From: Candidatus Gracilibacteria bacterium
Lineage (GTDB): Bacteria; Patescibacteriota; Gracilibacteria; BD1-5; UBA6164
Assembly (NCBI GenBank): GCA_010119145.1
Contig: JAACSU010000009.1
Span: forward strand, 1-64,000
Direction: 5' to 3'
DNA: 64,000 nucleotides
In this document: one piece after another, positions 10,331 through 22,907 of the stretch
How the letters are laid out: every line of letters starts with the position of its first letter
How positions within the stretch are numbered: position 1 is the first letter of the stretch
Position numbers and translations under genes: made by a program
Notes under the pieces: generated by a model
The model's input: only the letters and a program-made list of their open reading frames with translations
Database searches by the model: none
What the model was told of the DNA's origin: nothing

Positions 10331-11608
10331 ATGAAACTCAAAGAACATTTACAAGAAAGGGGATATTTATACCAATACTCTAGCGATGATATATTTGAAA
10401 AATTAGAACAATGATCTGAAAAATTTTATGTGTGATTTGATCCAACAGCTGATTCGCTTCATATGTGAAACTTTATAGGATTTATGACTGCTGTGCAACT
10501 CATGCTTAAATGAAACAAATATTATGCACTTGTTGGTGGAGCTACAGGTATGGTATGAGATCCAGGAGGAAAAGAATCTGAGAGAACATTTCTCGATGAA
10601 GCAACTCTGGAGAAAAATGTCGCTGCTATATGAAATCAATTTACAACTATTTTAACAAGACTTTCAGAAAATACTGGAAAAAAACTCGATTTTGAAATTG
10701 TAAATAATCTTGATTTTTACGTGTGAGTATCATATCTAGATTTCCTCAGGGAAGTTTGAAAATTTCATACCGTGAATCAAATGATGTCGAAGGATACGGT
10801 AAAAAAACGTATAGAGGATCCAACAAAGTCTATTTCTTATACTGAGTTTTCGTATATGTTGTTGCAAGGATTTGACTATTATTATCTCCATAAAAACATG
10901 TGAGTGAATCTGCAAATGGGAGGACAGGATCAATGGGGAAATCTGGTAACAGGGATTGAACTCATTCGTAAAAAAACAGAAGACGAAACCTACGTCTTTA
11001 CTTGGCCACTTATTACTGATGCCAGTTGAAAAAAATTTGGAAAATCTGAATGAAATGCACTTTTTTTAGATAGAAATAAAACAAGACCATATGCTATTTA
11101 TCAGTATTTTATGAATACAGAAGATGCTGATGTAGAACGCTACTTGAAACTTTTGACTCTATTAGATTCTGAGTATATAGCATCAATATTAGAGGAACAT
11201 TCAAAATCACCAGAGCAGAGACTTGGGCAAAAAAGACTTGCATACGAAGTTGTGAAAATAATACATTGAGAAGAAGAAGCGAAACTTGCAGCAAATATTA
11301 CTGAATTTTTATTTGGAGAGTGAGATAAAATAGAACTCCTTACAAAACTAAATGCAGATGAACTCAAGAGTTTTAGTACTGAAATAGGATGATTGATATA
11401 TAGTTCTCAGAATCTCTTTGAATTATTTATAGAATCATGACTTGAAAAATCAGGAGGTAGTGCGAGACAAAGTATTAGTTCTGGGGCATTAGCACTCAAT
11501 GAACAAAAAATTACAGATACAAATTATGATTTTTCAAATGATTTTATTCATTGAAAATTTTTACTCATTAGAAAATGAAAGAAAAATTATAGAATAATCT
11601 TGAAATAA
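10331..11608 (+). CDS. tyrS: Tyrosyl-tRNA synthetase
   Basis: 425 residues, the usual bacterial length. The class I HIGH motif appears as HMGN at 44-47, with Gly46 written as TGA (10466-10468), one of the best local proofs of recoding. The KMSKS loop is KFGKS at 235-239, and [13 protein letters not shown] is the TyrRS tyrosine/ATP region. The C-terminal S4-like domain ([16 protein letters not shown]) is present. Charges tRNA-Tyr in the cytoplasm. Single-gene transcript between its own promoter and a terminator. Confidence 0.95.
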
Positions 11609-11613
11609 TATAT

Positions 11614-11646
11614 AAAAAAACTCTTCAAGTTTGGAGAGTTTTTTTA
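11614..11646. terminator. Bidirectional terminator after tyrS
   Basis: Arms AAAAAACTCT and AGAGTTTTTT around a short inner bulge/loop, with A and T runs on both flanks. Serves tyrS and the convergent PKD protein gene. Confidence 0.8.
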
Positions 11647-11650
11647 TCTA

Positions 11651-14419
11651 TTATTTTTTTTCTATAATTTCTACTTCAATCGTATCACTAATAGAATTAT
11701 TATTTACAAAGTCTGCTCGAAGTGTCACGGTATAAAATCAGGCTTTGGTATATGCGTGAGATGGATTAGCATCAGTTGATATATTTCCATCCCCAAAGTC
11801 CCAGAAATATTCAATAATCTGTCCAGCACTTTCAGCAGAAGAGAAGTCTATTCATTGGTCTACTGGAGCTCTTTTTAAACTTGGAGATATCTTTACATCT
11901 TGAGGAGCTGGTAAGAGTATAAGTTTTTTCTCAAGAGAAAATTCTTTTCCAGTTTGTCAGATAACAGTGAGTTTAATCGTGTAGTCTCAAGCTTTTGCAT
12001 ATCTATGACCTGGATTAATGGCATCTCTCTCCTCCACAATTCAATCTCAATAATCATAGACAAATTTAATAATGTTATCATCTTTTATATAACTCTTTGA
12101 TGCATCAAATCTCACACTGACTGGAGCATAGTTACTAGAGTTCTCTATTTCTAAACTAAGAATTGCATCTTTTTTAACAGCTTGAATATATATAAATTCA
12201 GTGAGAGAAATAATATCATCAGTATTTCGACGATGTTTGAAATTGTAAGTTACGGCGAGGGTATTGTTTCATTCTCGTCCAACTTCTAGGGTATAGTTTT
12301 TACCAGTAGATTCTATATCTTTATCATTTCAGACATCCCATGAAACAGTATCGAGCGAATATGAAATATTAGTAGGTCTCACGTATCTCGCATCAAACTT
12401 TAGAGTACTTGGAACTCAAATCTCATCAATAAAGTACTCATGAGATCTCGTTTCGTATTTTAGATTACTCGGTTGTTCATTTGTAGCCTCATTTGTAATT
12501 ATAAGAAACTCCTTGAGTTCTACATCTTTTTGGAGGGTGATGGTACTATTTAAAGTAAATGTTTTTCACAGAGAATCAGTCATCACGACAGATACATTTT
12601 TTTCTCAATAATTTTGAAATACATGTGTGAGAACGGGAGCTTGATTAGATTTTTCTAAATTTGAAGTCAACGAATAACTTCTATCTCATATTTTCCAATC
12701 ATATTTTTCAATAAATCAGTTAGAGAAACTTGTTTGAGGATTGAGAACGCTAAATTCATATTCTAAGTCATTTTCGAGTGAAGCTTCATAAGATATTTCT
12801 CAGCTCATTTCTCCATCTATTTCAGCTTGAATTACAAATACTTTATCAATAGATTCTTCATCACTTCCATTTCTGAGAACAGAGAGTCAAATGTACATAG
12901 TTTCAAAAAATATTTTACCCGGGATAAATTCAAATCCATCATTATTGTAGGACCATTCTTCATATTCGACAGTTTCGTTATCCGTTTTTGGACTTTTAAA
13001 ATACCATTTTACAGATCATATGTCTTTTATACTTGAGGCATCAAAGGCTACTTTTTTTCATCAGTTGTTTGTGATGGTTTCTGTATATTTTACGATATGA
13101 GAAATTGAAACGGTTGGAATACTTGTGAGCTCTTGAACCACTTCCTGTCCATTTCTATCTATTCCTATTGCTTCTACACGTATTTCATAGTTTCAAACTC
13201 TGTCAAAACTCTGAATAACAACTGGAGTAAATGACTCAACTACTGTCCCTCAAAAGTTCCATACATACTTATTTATAGTGAGACCGCTTCGTTCTTGGTT
13301 GTTTTGAAAATTTGTAAGATCAAAATTTAGATTTACAGGTCAGATAAGATTTTTAGTTTCGCTTAACAGTGCTTCACTGTCACTGAAATCTGGACTGACG
13401 AGTAAAGCATTATCAAATATTTTGAGATCACCGTAGGCTTGTTCTTGCCAGTTTGGAAGTTGTTTGATTTTTTGATCAACATACATCCAAGCTGTTGCCG
13501 TTGAAAATGTGATAATGAGTAAAAATACTGAAAGTAGAGCGTAGAGTATTTTCTTTCTTTTAAATACTTTTTTAGTCAGAAAGAATTTAAACAAACATAC
13601 TGATAGAATCAGTGTGAGAATAAATAAGAGAATAGAAAATATAATGGTAACAATTTGAGATATAAATGAGTTTATATCATTGAGACTTATCCCAAGACTG
13701 GAAAAGAACTGTACATCGTCAACGGTTTTAGCGTTTATAACAATAAAACTTATAAAACTTCATCCTAAAATGAGCATTACAAAAAATATTGCTGCAAAAA
13801 ACCACAAAATAGTAGAAAGTGGAACTTTCTTTTTTACTTCGTTACTCGTTTGAGTATTAAGTTTCGTTTTAAGCCATATTCTCTCTCCATTTTTTCATGG
13901 AACTGTTTTAGTTAATAAGATATAGTTCTTTTTTCAAATGGTGAGTTTTCATTTTCACTCTTGAGTATTTCATGTATTTTCAACTACTAGCCCTGCAAGT
14001 TGTTTTATTTTAAGTAAAATATTGGTATAGGTCGCAAATTTAATGTAGGTCGTAGCTTTATTACTATTATTTTCTCTAAATGTTACTTTTACTTTTGTTT
14101 CTTCTGGTTCTATGAGTACATAGTCATATTCTTTATCTTGAATTTTTGATACTATATCTTCTAAACTCAACAAGTTTATCTCTTGATTTTCTCCTAAGTT
14201 GAGAGTTTTAGAATCGTCTTGTATGATATTGTTTATTGAGATTCCTTCTTCCGCTCCTTCCTCCCAAGGAAGAGGAGCTACTTTTGAAGGATCTTGAACT
14301 GGAACAAGAATAGTTTCTTGAGATTCTTTAGAATTTGCAGGACCTTCGACTTCTAAAGCCTCAAGAATATCTGTTACTTCAGGAATTGAATTGTTGTTTG
14401 TATCTTTAATATCAGCCAT
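11651..14419 (-). CDS. Large membrane-anchored PKD-repeat protein (922 aa)
   Basis: One continuous frame under table 25. About 195 acidic cytoplasmic residues are followed by three transmembrane helices near residues 200-224, 247-270 and 289-312. Then comes an extracytoplasmic region of about 600 residues built of PKD/Ig-like repeats, e.g. YFWDFGDG and HAYTKAGFYTVTL near the C-terminus, YVWNFGG near residue 375, and FDASKS and DWKIGD units. PKD domains mediate protein or carbohydrate contacts on cell surfaces. A cytoplasmic domain plus three helices plus PKD stalk is unusual; it could be an envelope scaffold or a receptor. No enzyme domain is visible. secA follows on the same strand's upstream side, with a 114-base gap. 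Confidence 0.75.
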
Positions 14420-14533
14420 AAAAAAAGTATAATAGTAAGAAATTCTGCATTTATAACAGACTTATTTATATACTATCATACTTTTTCCAATATAAACAGA
14501 AATTTACTTGACTCTAACAGCTTTATTGAGCAA

Positions 14534-17173
14534 TTAAACGCGTATTTTTTTCCGAGGAGTTGTTTGATTCCTATTTTGAGCAAAGATAGGATTTCACTGG
14601 CTCGTATTTCAAGAGTTTTTAGGTGAGTCTGATTGTCAAACTCCCATATTTTCTATTTCACTTGAAGACACTTGAAGTGTTGAGTCATCCACTCGAGCTA
14701 TCTGAACTTCTGTTGCTGGAGTAATAGCGAATACTGACTTCACAATTCGAAGTTCAATTTCATCAACAAGTCCTTTGAACTTTTTGAATGCCTCTTCTTT
14801 ATACACCATAATTGGTTGTTTTTGAGCATATCATACAAAAGCTACTTGTTCTCTGAGTTTACTCATTCAGTCGATATGATTCATCCAGAGTCTATCTATA
14901 GATTGAAGCATTATTTTCTTTAAAAGACTATAATATGCATCATTATCTGGAGCCTCGCTTCGTATCATTTCAAGTTCAGCAACAGCTCTATGTGCTATAT
15001 AATCAGCAAGAGTGAGATCTCACGTGATAGCTGTGATATCTTGTTTTTCTAAAAAATCATCTATGATAGGTCGACCGAGATACTCGTGTACTCTTTTTAC
15101 AAGTTTATTTTTATTTACTGCTTCACCTTGTTTTGCTTCTTCAGCTAAAACAAGATTTTTAACTCTGTTGTACACCATTTCTGAAATAGTTTTTTCAATT
15201 TCTGGGCTCGCTTCTACGTGAGAGAGAACAGCATCTCTTCTCTTATAGATAATTTCTCTATGTTTATTAATCACATCATCATATTCTAATACATGTTTTC
15301 GAGCATCAAAGTGGTGACCTTCGACTTGTTTTTGAACTCAGGTAACTTTTTTTGTGAGCATACCACTTTGCGCGAGTGGTTGGTCATCTGGAAGACTTGC
15401 AAACATTGCTGAGTTGAATATTCAAAAGAGTTTATCTCCTCCAAAAATTCTCATAATATCATCGTTTGGAGATATCAGAAACTGTGTAACTCCTGGATCT
15501 CATTGTCTCCCAGCTCGACCTCGAAGTTGATTATCAATTCGTCTCGTTTCATGTTTTTCTGTCCCGAGTATAATCAGACCTCACAGTGCTATAACTCCTT
15601 CTCAAAGTTTAATATCTGTACCACGACCTGCCATATTAGTAGCTATCGTTACAGCTCATCTTTGTCCAGCAGCTGCAACCGTTTCAGCTTCTGATTCGTG
15701 TTGTTTTGCGTTGAGGACTTTATGAGGAACTCACACTTTATGAAGCTCTGCAGAGAGATATTCTGACTTATCAACTGACACGGTTCAAACAAGAATAGGT
15801 TGCCCAGTTTTATGGAGTTCCTGAATATAGTTTACAACATATTCAAATTTTCATTTTTCATTTTTAAACAGCAAGTCTGCTTTATCCTCACGGGCGATTG
15901 GTTTGTTCGTTGGGATTGCAAGTGTTTCAAGTCCATACACCTTGTAAAATTCTTCTTCTTCAGTTTTTGCCGTTCCTGTCATACCTGCAAGTTTCCAATA
16001 CGTTCGGAAATAATTTTGAAAAGTAATACTGGCAAGGGTTTTTGATTCTTGTTGTATTTTTACTCACTCTTTCGCTTCAAGCGCTTGATGGAGACCATCA
16101 CTGTATCGACGTCCAGGTAATACTCTACCAGTATGTTCATCTACAATCATAACTTCCTCATTTCGGATGATATAGTCTTTATCCTTTAAATACACACTAC
16201 TCGCTCTCAGAGCATTTTCTATATGATGAATGTCATTATATCTATCAGAAACATATATATTTTCAACTCAAAGCATCGTCTCTACTTTTTTGATTCACGC
16301 TTCAGTGAGTGTTGAAGCTTTTTGTTTTTCATCAATTTTATAATCTACTCCTTTTTCAAGTTTCTTTGCAAGTGCTGAAAATCTTAAGTATTTCTCAGTA
16401 GGTTCATTATCTGGTTGTGAGATAATCAGAGGTGTTCTTGCTTCATCTATTAGAATTGAATCTACTTCATCGATAATCGCATAAAAACGAGGATTCATAA
16501 CTTTGTTTCCCATTTCACTTGCCATATTATCTCGCAAGTAATCAAATCCCAGTTCATTATTTGTAGCATAAATGATATCACTTGCATAGTTTAGCTTTTT
16601 TTGATCTCGTGATTGATTATGTGTGATAACTCATACTTTGAGTCAAAGTGCAGTATAGAGGATTCACATCTCTTCAGCATCTCTAGAAGCAAGGTAGTCA
16701 TTTACTGTAACTATATGAACAGCATTTCCAGATAATGCATTGAGGTAAGCAGGGAAAGTTGCTACAAGAGTCTTTCATTCTCATGTTTTCATCTCAGCTA
16801 CATTTCCTTCGTGTATTGCGAGTCATCAAATTACTTGAACATCATAGGGAAGCATATTCCATGTGACTTCTTTTCCACTTTCTGTTGTAAATGTTTTTCC
16901 AAATAAAAGCTTACACGTTAAAATCCATAAAGCTGCTGCTTCATGTTTCACACTTTCAAGTCACTGACTCAGTGCTTTTGAATCTTCTGGATTTTGAAAG
17001 TCTAAATGTGAGAAACTTGCTTTAATTTCCAAATTTCTTTTTTCAATATCCTCCAAAGTCATGTCTTGAAATTTTGCTTCAAGTTCTCTTACATGCTTGA
17101 GTTCTCTCGTGAATTTTTTTATTTTCTTTGTATCAATATCTCAAAATATTGCTTTAATTATCTTTTCAATCAT
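14534..17173 (-). CDS. secA: Preprotein translocase ATPase SecA
   Basis: 879 residues. Walker A TGEGKT is at 130-135, with the [18 protein letters not shown] block, the [13 protein letters not shown] region, helicase motif [12 protein letters not shown] and [12 protein letters not shown]. It drives Sec-dependent export of the many secreted proteins in this window. The C-terminal tail is short and basic (TTPRKKIRV) and lacks the CxC...CH zinc-binding/SecB-interaction motif, as in many bacteria without SecB. Likely monocistronic. Confidence 0.97.
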
Positions 17174-17303
17174 AAGTTTTGTATCTTTGTATAAATTAAC
17201 CTGTGTATTATATGAAAAAATATAATATTTCAACACGAAAAAACTTGCATTGCATCGTATTTTTTATACTATTTTTATGAATTCTTTTTTTTAAAAACGT
17301 AGT

Positions 17304-17687
17304 ATGAAATATATATCTATTATCGCTATCATCCTACTGAGTATTGTACTCAGTTCTTGTTTTGAGCAAAAACCAAATGAGGAAGAAAATACGCTCTCTT
17401 GATCAACAAGTACTTGAGTGACTTCCTCAGGCACATTATTTCAAGACACAATGACGTGATCACAAGATACAATCTTTGATGATGAATTAGAAAATACTGA
17501 TGAAGCTAATATAGATACTCCTGCAGAGTCCAATTCTCAAAATACCAATACTGTACAAGCTCAGGGGTCTTGAAAAGTAAATACTCAAGCTGATACACCA
17601 ACTATGACACAGGATGAAAATGAAGTATTGCAAGAATATGAAGCTGATTTAGAAGCCCTTTTCCAAGATATACTTAAAGATGAATAA
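17304..17687 (+). CDS. Small lipoprotein (127 aa)
   Basis: Signal peptide with lipobox LSSC at about residues 16-19, then a low-complexity Ser/Thr/Asn/Asp/Glu-rich region. A short helical C-terminus (EVLQEYEADLEALFQDILKD) follows. No known family. Likely anchored to the outer face of the membrane. Its stop overlaps the start of the next gene by eight bases, so translation is probably coupled. Confidence 0.7.
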
Positions 17688-18375
17688 TAATTTTTCAGAG
17701 GTAAAAAAACAGATACTAGCATGAGGTGAGATATCACCTTTTTTGTTTCTTGAAAACAATATGCAGCTCATGCATCATGAGATTTATAGTTTTATTCTAG
17801 AAATCTTGAGAGAGAATGAAATGGATAAACAGAGTCTTTTTCATCTCGTTGATACTTGAGAATCTCTCAAAATTGATGAGATGAAACGATTTATGACTCA
17901 GTGAGATGTAAAACCTAGATTCGCGTTTCAAGTTTTTTTTATAGAAAATATTTCTCGTATGACCCTTCAAACGCAAAATGCTTGCTTGAAGTTTTTTGAA
18001 GAACCATGAGCGTGAAATATAATATTTCTCTCAAACGCTTCAGAGTCTGGAGTTATTGATACTATCCTATCAAGAGTGCAAAAAAGAGAGCTTAAATTAG
18101 GATGACATTCACAGGAGAATAGTTTCTATAGTTCAATTTTTGAGTGACTTATTGTATGAGAATCACTTGAGTGTATTACATATTTTTTTAGTGCAAAGCT
18201 TGAAAAAAATGAGTATTTAATAGCACTGAAAACTCTCATGCAGGTACTTATGTCATCGGGATGAAAGTATATTAAAATACTCTCAAAGTTAGAGAAAGAT
18301 ATAAATGGAGTAGAAAAAAATAATCTTAGTCCGAAATATATTTTGGATAGCTATATAGTTTTATTATCCACATAA
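17680..18375 (+). CDS. DNA polymerase III delta'-like subunit (HolB type)
   Basis: 231 residues. It contains the clamp-loader signature NACLKFFEEPGAGNIIF and TILSRVQKRELKL (delta' proteins show LLKxLEEPP and TIxSR). It is shorter than E. coli HolB (334 residues) and lacks a Walker A P-loop, consistent with the non-ATPase delta' role. ATG 17680 lies inside the last codons of the lipoprotein gene. Expected to help load the sliding clamp. Confidence 0.75.
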
Positions 18376-18384
18376 AAATAAAAT

Positions 18385-18999
18385 ATGATAGATGTATTTC
18401 TTGTAAGACACGGACAGTCTGAATCTAACGCACAATGAATCATCGCGTGAATTACAGATGTTCCATTATCAGAAAAATGAAAACAACAAGCTCAGTTATT
18501 AAAAGAGTATCTTATATCTCAAAATCTTAACGTAGATAGGATCTATTCAAGCCCTCTTATTCGAGCCTATGATACTATTTCACCTTATGTAGACTCTCAA
18601 AATATAGAAATAACTCAAGATGATAGGCTTAAAGAAAAATACCTTTGAGTCCATGAGTATAGACCAGCCTCAGAATTATTCAATGATTGATTTCATGCAG
18701 ATCCATATAACTATAATGATCCAGAATGATACGAAAGTTATGCTGAGTGTGTTGAGAGATTACGATGATTCTTTGAAGATAAAATATTTTATGAAAAAGA
18801 TTCTAAAATACTTATAAGCTCCCATGCATGAGTCACTCGCGCTATGATTGCAGTCCTTAAAAATCTCACACACGAGATTCCATATTTACGAATTCAAAAT
18901 GCTAGTTTTACGCACTATAGAATTGATGAAACAACACTCAACGCAGAGTGTGTTACATTTGCATATGATATGTACCTGAGAGATAAGAATTTGATTTAA
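18385..18999 (+). CDS. Histidine phosphatase family protein (phosphoglycerate mutase-like)
   Basis: 204 residues. The N-terminus MIDVFLVRHGQSESN holds the catalytic RHG, with His at residue 9. SSPLIRAYDT supplies the second Arg, and ISSHAGVTRAM near residue 145 supplies the second catalytic His. It could be a cofactor-dependent phosphoglycerate mutase or a general phosphatase; motifs do not separate the two. The end overlaps the convergent TrmB-like gene by four bases. Confidence 0.85.
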
Positions 19000-19736
19000 T
19001 CATTTCTCAAATATTTAAATAAAAGCTTAAAGATTTTCTTTTCAAAATCTGCGAGTTTTTTATTTTCGATTATAAATGAAGTTTCTGATTCATAATCGAT
19101 GATTGCTACTTTATTTGCATATATTATCTTAGATATATTATCTTCAAATAAATCATAAAGTTTGGGAATACTCACTATTTCTCTATTAAGTTTATTGTTT
19201 CATTTTTCTTTAATTTTTTTTAGCTCATCGCTGGTTATAATCATTCTTTGAATTTCTTTCATATCTCTTTTTTTCTTATAGTCTTCAGATAGAAATCACC
19301 TGAGATTATCATGCTTTCTTGAACTATATCTATAGTAGGTATCTCAGGTATTGAGCGTCTCTACCACATCATAAAAAATATGCTTCATCGCATCTTTTGT
19401 ATAAAAAGTTCTGAGTTCAGGTTTCGCTTGTTTCTTTTCGTACTTTGATTTTAAGAGTGAGATAGTATTTTGAAATAAAAGCTTTTTTTCATAAAAAATA
19501 TTCTCAAGATTTTCTGGATTTTCTGCAAAATAATATTTTCTTTTTCATCGAACCGTTTCTCAAATCAATTTATTCTCTGTAAGCCTTGGTATTGATGCAT
19601 AGACTTGCATTCTATTGCATCACGATACAATCGAAATACCTGAAATGCTTTGAGTTCATTTTTCTAGTAAGGAAATATAAATTTTTGCTTCCGTTTCACT
19701 GAGTCCTATATTTTCTAATATTTTTATATCAATCAT
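18996..19736 (-). CDS. TrmB-family transcriptional regulator
   Basis: 246 residues. N-terminal TrmB winged helix: MIDIKILENIGLSETEAKIY (the GLSxxEAxIY motif), then CNRMQVYASIPRLTENKLI. A coiled segment (about residues 75-100) and a C-terminal effector-like domain follow (ELRTFYTKDAMKHIFYD, VAIIDYESETSFIIEN). TrmB-like proteins regulate sugar or other metabolic genes; the ligand is unknown. Convergent with the histidine phosphatase gene. Confidence 0.8.
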
Positions 19737-19896
19737 AAAGTGTAAATTATTTTTACAAATATTTTCTCTCTAAATAATAAGTATATCAGTGAAAAATAGC
19801 AATAAATAATTTATTTATTTTACATATATGACATATAAACAAATAAAGCTAGGTGAGCTGTATAAAATGTAATTGTTAATTTTTAATTATAGAGCT

Positions 19897-20892
19897 ATGA
19901 AAAATATTGAAATGCATTGTCACTCTACGAACAGTGACTGAAGGAACTCTCCCGAAGAAGTCGTTTGAGAAGCGAAAAGGCTTTGACTTGATTTCCTAAC
20001 ACTTACAGATCATGATTTTATATCTCCGAGTGATTTTAAAGATTCACTGAGAATCAATGGAATAGAAACATGTGATTCAGTAGAAATTTCTGCAAGAAAT
20101 TATGATGTAGATAAAAGTCTTCATCTCGTCAGTTATGCAGCTATATTGAGTGAATCACTCCAAGATATATTAGAAAACACTCGATTTAAAAAAGCAAATA
20201 TCTATGATTGACAGATTTCTAAACTTTGAGTATTTTGAATAAAGTGAGATGTGAATGATTTTGAAAACTATATGCAAAGAAAATATCAGAGAGGATTAAA
20301 GTCTGCAAACAAATGGTTTTTAGCTTATTATTTATATTCAATTCCTTGAAACAAGGAAAAAATGAAACACATTTTATGAGATAGATTTGATGGAGATCAG
20401 AACTTAATTGAAGTTTTTTACCTCGAATGTCTCAAAAGAGAATGATCACTTTATGAGGAATATTGATATGAAATTGAGGAATACGAACCAAGTGTTGAGA
20501 CAACAGTTCATGAAGTTATCCACAAAGCTGGATGAGTCGTTTCTATGGCTCATCCAAACGTTACCTTTTGATGAAATAAATGATGAATTGCAGAATTTGA
20601 ACGAACTATATGAAGCTATGTCGACCAATGAATAAACGCTATTGAGATTAATACAAAGGCATCATATGAATGGGTACAAGCTATTTTAAAAGTGAGACGA
20701 GAATTTGACTTGATTCTTACATTTTGAAGTGATTGTCATCAAATTGGATATGATGGCAGAGACGGAAAGCATGCTACAATTTGAGAAAGAAATCGAGATA
20801 TGTTTTCTTTAGATATATGGAAGTCATTTTATAGATGAACTTCAATAACTGATATTGAATTCGCAAAATTTAAGGACAAATTATGAATCTAG
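19897..20892 (+). CDS. PHP-domain metal-dependent phosphoesterase
   Basis: 331 residues. HCHSTNSDGRNSPEE at the N-terminus and FLTLTDHDF match PHP motifs I and II. AGGVVSMAHPN and TFGSDCHQ supply the later metal-binding histidines. Related to RNase AM/YciV-type 5'-3' exonucleases or nucleotide phosphatases (HSxxSDG, TDHD, GSDxH). A central insertion of about 100 residues separates the motifs. The last 12 bases overlap the convergent glycosyltransferase. Confidence 0.85.
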
Positions 20893-21999
20893 TTTCTCTT
20901 CAATAAATCAAAGTAACTCATTTTTAAAGATTTTTTTATCAAATTTCTCAGCGTGTTTTCGAATAGTAAATGCATCAAAAGTCATGGATTCAAATTGGTC
21001 TATGGCTTTTTGTAAGCTTTGATAAGTTTGTGTTTCGAAAAAAACTCACGTTTTTCAATCTATTACTGTTTCAAGTGCTCCTCATTTTCCGTAGGCAATT
21101 ACTGGTGTTCCGCTTGCTTGAGCTGCAATAGGCACCAGTCAAAAGTCCTCTTCAGGAGGGAATATAAATGCTTTTGCTTTTGAGTGCAATATATTGATTT
21201 TAGTATTATCTGTTTCATATATCCACTCTATGTTCTCTTTTGAAATGCTTTTAAGATATTCTGATAATTTATTTTTTGTATTTGCTACTATTTTAAGAGG
21301 GAGTCAGTTTTTATTAAAAGTCTCTACTAATAGATCAAATTTTTTATAGGGAATCACTCTTCCAGCATAAAAATAATAATCTTCTTTTTGAGAACTAAAG
21401 GGAATACTTTGAATCTCGAGACATGGATAGAGAACAGTGCTCTCACGGTCATAATATTTAGAAATTCTAGATTGTGTATTTTTTGAGTTTGCGAGAAAAT
21501 AGTCCGGTCGTTGTGCAGCTACAAAATCCCATAATCTGAGTTTATGAATCATTTTTGGCATAAGCCACTTTGCGAGTGGATTAAGCAATCCAAATTCCAT
21601 CATAGAGAGATACTCATGATAGTGACTCCAAAAATAGCGTGTTGGAGTATGACAATAACAAATTTGTAGACAGTTAGGTTTTGTAATTACTCATTTACTT
21701 TCCGCACTCGTGCTAGAAATAACAATATCATATTTAGACAAATCAAAGCTCTCAAATGCAAGAGGTCGGAGCGTAAGCGCGAGTTTATGAGACTTATTGA
21801 GTACAGGTATTTTCTGAATATAACTTGTTGTTATTTTTCGTCACTCAAAAAGGGGATTATCTTGTTGCCAAAATACGCTCGTAAATATATCAGCGTCTGG
21901 GAAAATCTCAAGGAGTTGCGTGAGTACAATTTCAGCTCACCCCCAATCTTTTATCCAATCACATACTATGGCTATCCGTTTATTTTTAAGACTTGTCAT
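20881..21999 (-). CDS. Glycosyltransferase family 4
   Basis: 372 residues. DWGGAEIVLTQLLEIFPDA near the N-terminus is the glycine-rich acceptor loop. The GT-B C-terminal half has YFYAGRVIPYKKFDLLVE and KAFIFPPEEDFGLVPIAAQ, containing the donor-binding Glu pair (ExxxGLxxxE-like), then ASGTPVIAYGKGG. WbaZ-like mannosyltransferases are the closest pattern I recognise. Probably involved in surface polysaccharide synthesis. Confidence 0.85.
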
Positions 22000-22078
22000 T
22001 GTTTTATCGTAAAGTATATTTTTGCAATGTATTATTCTTATTATAATGATTACTCATACATTTTAAAACAATTTAATT

Positions 22079-22369
22079 ATGAGTACTGAAATGATAGAAA
22101 AAACTATTGATAATGCTGGAGAAATATCAGCTCAATTATGAAAATTTAAAGAAATAGAAGGTCCTGCAGTTATAACGGCAATAGAATGAGAAATAAATAA
22201 TATTTTCACAATACTTGAAGGTTCATTTGTTCGAGCTTCAAAGGTACTTGATAGAGAAAGACAACCACTTCGAGATGAAGAAGAAAATCCTGTATTTAGT
22301 TTAGAGGTTGATGAGCTTGTCAACGGTGTTAGAGAAGTAACTAAAATCATGGAATATAAATCAGAATAA
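22079..22369 (+). CDS. Small acidic helical protein of unknown function (96 aa)
   Basis: ATG 22079, TAA 22367-22369; TGA codons in QLGKF and IEGEI. Mostly helical and acidic, with no signal peptide or membrane segment. Not recognised. It has no strong ribosome binding site, and a modest -10-like TATAAT lies 33 bases upstream. First of a run of small unknown genes. Confidence 0.6.
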
Positions 22370-22448
22370 ACTTAAAATATTGTATAATATATTTGAAAAA
22401 GAAATATTATTAGCTAATATATATTCATTAATACATAATAATTAACTT

Positions 22449-22763
22449 ATGAAAAATACAATTTATAGAAGTTACCTGGGTGATCAAGATGGAGTAGATT
22501 TCACTTTTGAAAATATTGGATTAGAAGATAGTGTAACTATTCAATGACAATGAGGTTCATCAACTTCACAATTCAAACTTAGAGGAGAAGATTCTTTAAC
22601 TGCTTATTCACCAATTGACTATAAGGATGACATAGTTGTTCCTGCTAATAATAATGTGCAAAATCCTATGATTCTTGTAGCTGTTTCATCCGTTAAAGAT
22701 TGAACACAGAAGTTAATCAGTCCAAGTACATATGCAATGGGTTCTTCAAATTTTCATAGCTAA
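22449..22763 (+). CDS. Small protein of unknown function (104 aa)
   Basis: Soluble, Ser/Gln/Asp-rich sequence with predicted beta character (VTIQGQGGSSTSQFKLRGED). The glycines of the GQGG stretch are largely TGA. No signal peptide or cysteine. Not recognised. It is followed by a clear terminator, supporting it as a real transcription unit. Confidence 0.55.
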
Positions 22764-22786
22764 GATTTTTCAAAAATTACAGAAAA

Positions 22787-22816
22787 TAAAAAACTCCTAC
22801 TTTTAGGGAGTTTTTT
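22787..22816 (+). terminator. Rho-independent terminator
   Basis: AAAAACTCCTA, loop CTTT, TAGGGAGTTTTTT (with one G-T pair), 24 bases after the stop of the preceding small gene. Confidence 0.75.
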
Positions 22817-22907
22817 AAATTTTTACTTATTTATTTTAATTAGTTATTTTCATTTTGAATATGAATTCTTTTAAATAATATTTCCTTCAAAAATAATTTA
22901 AAAATAC

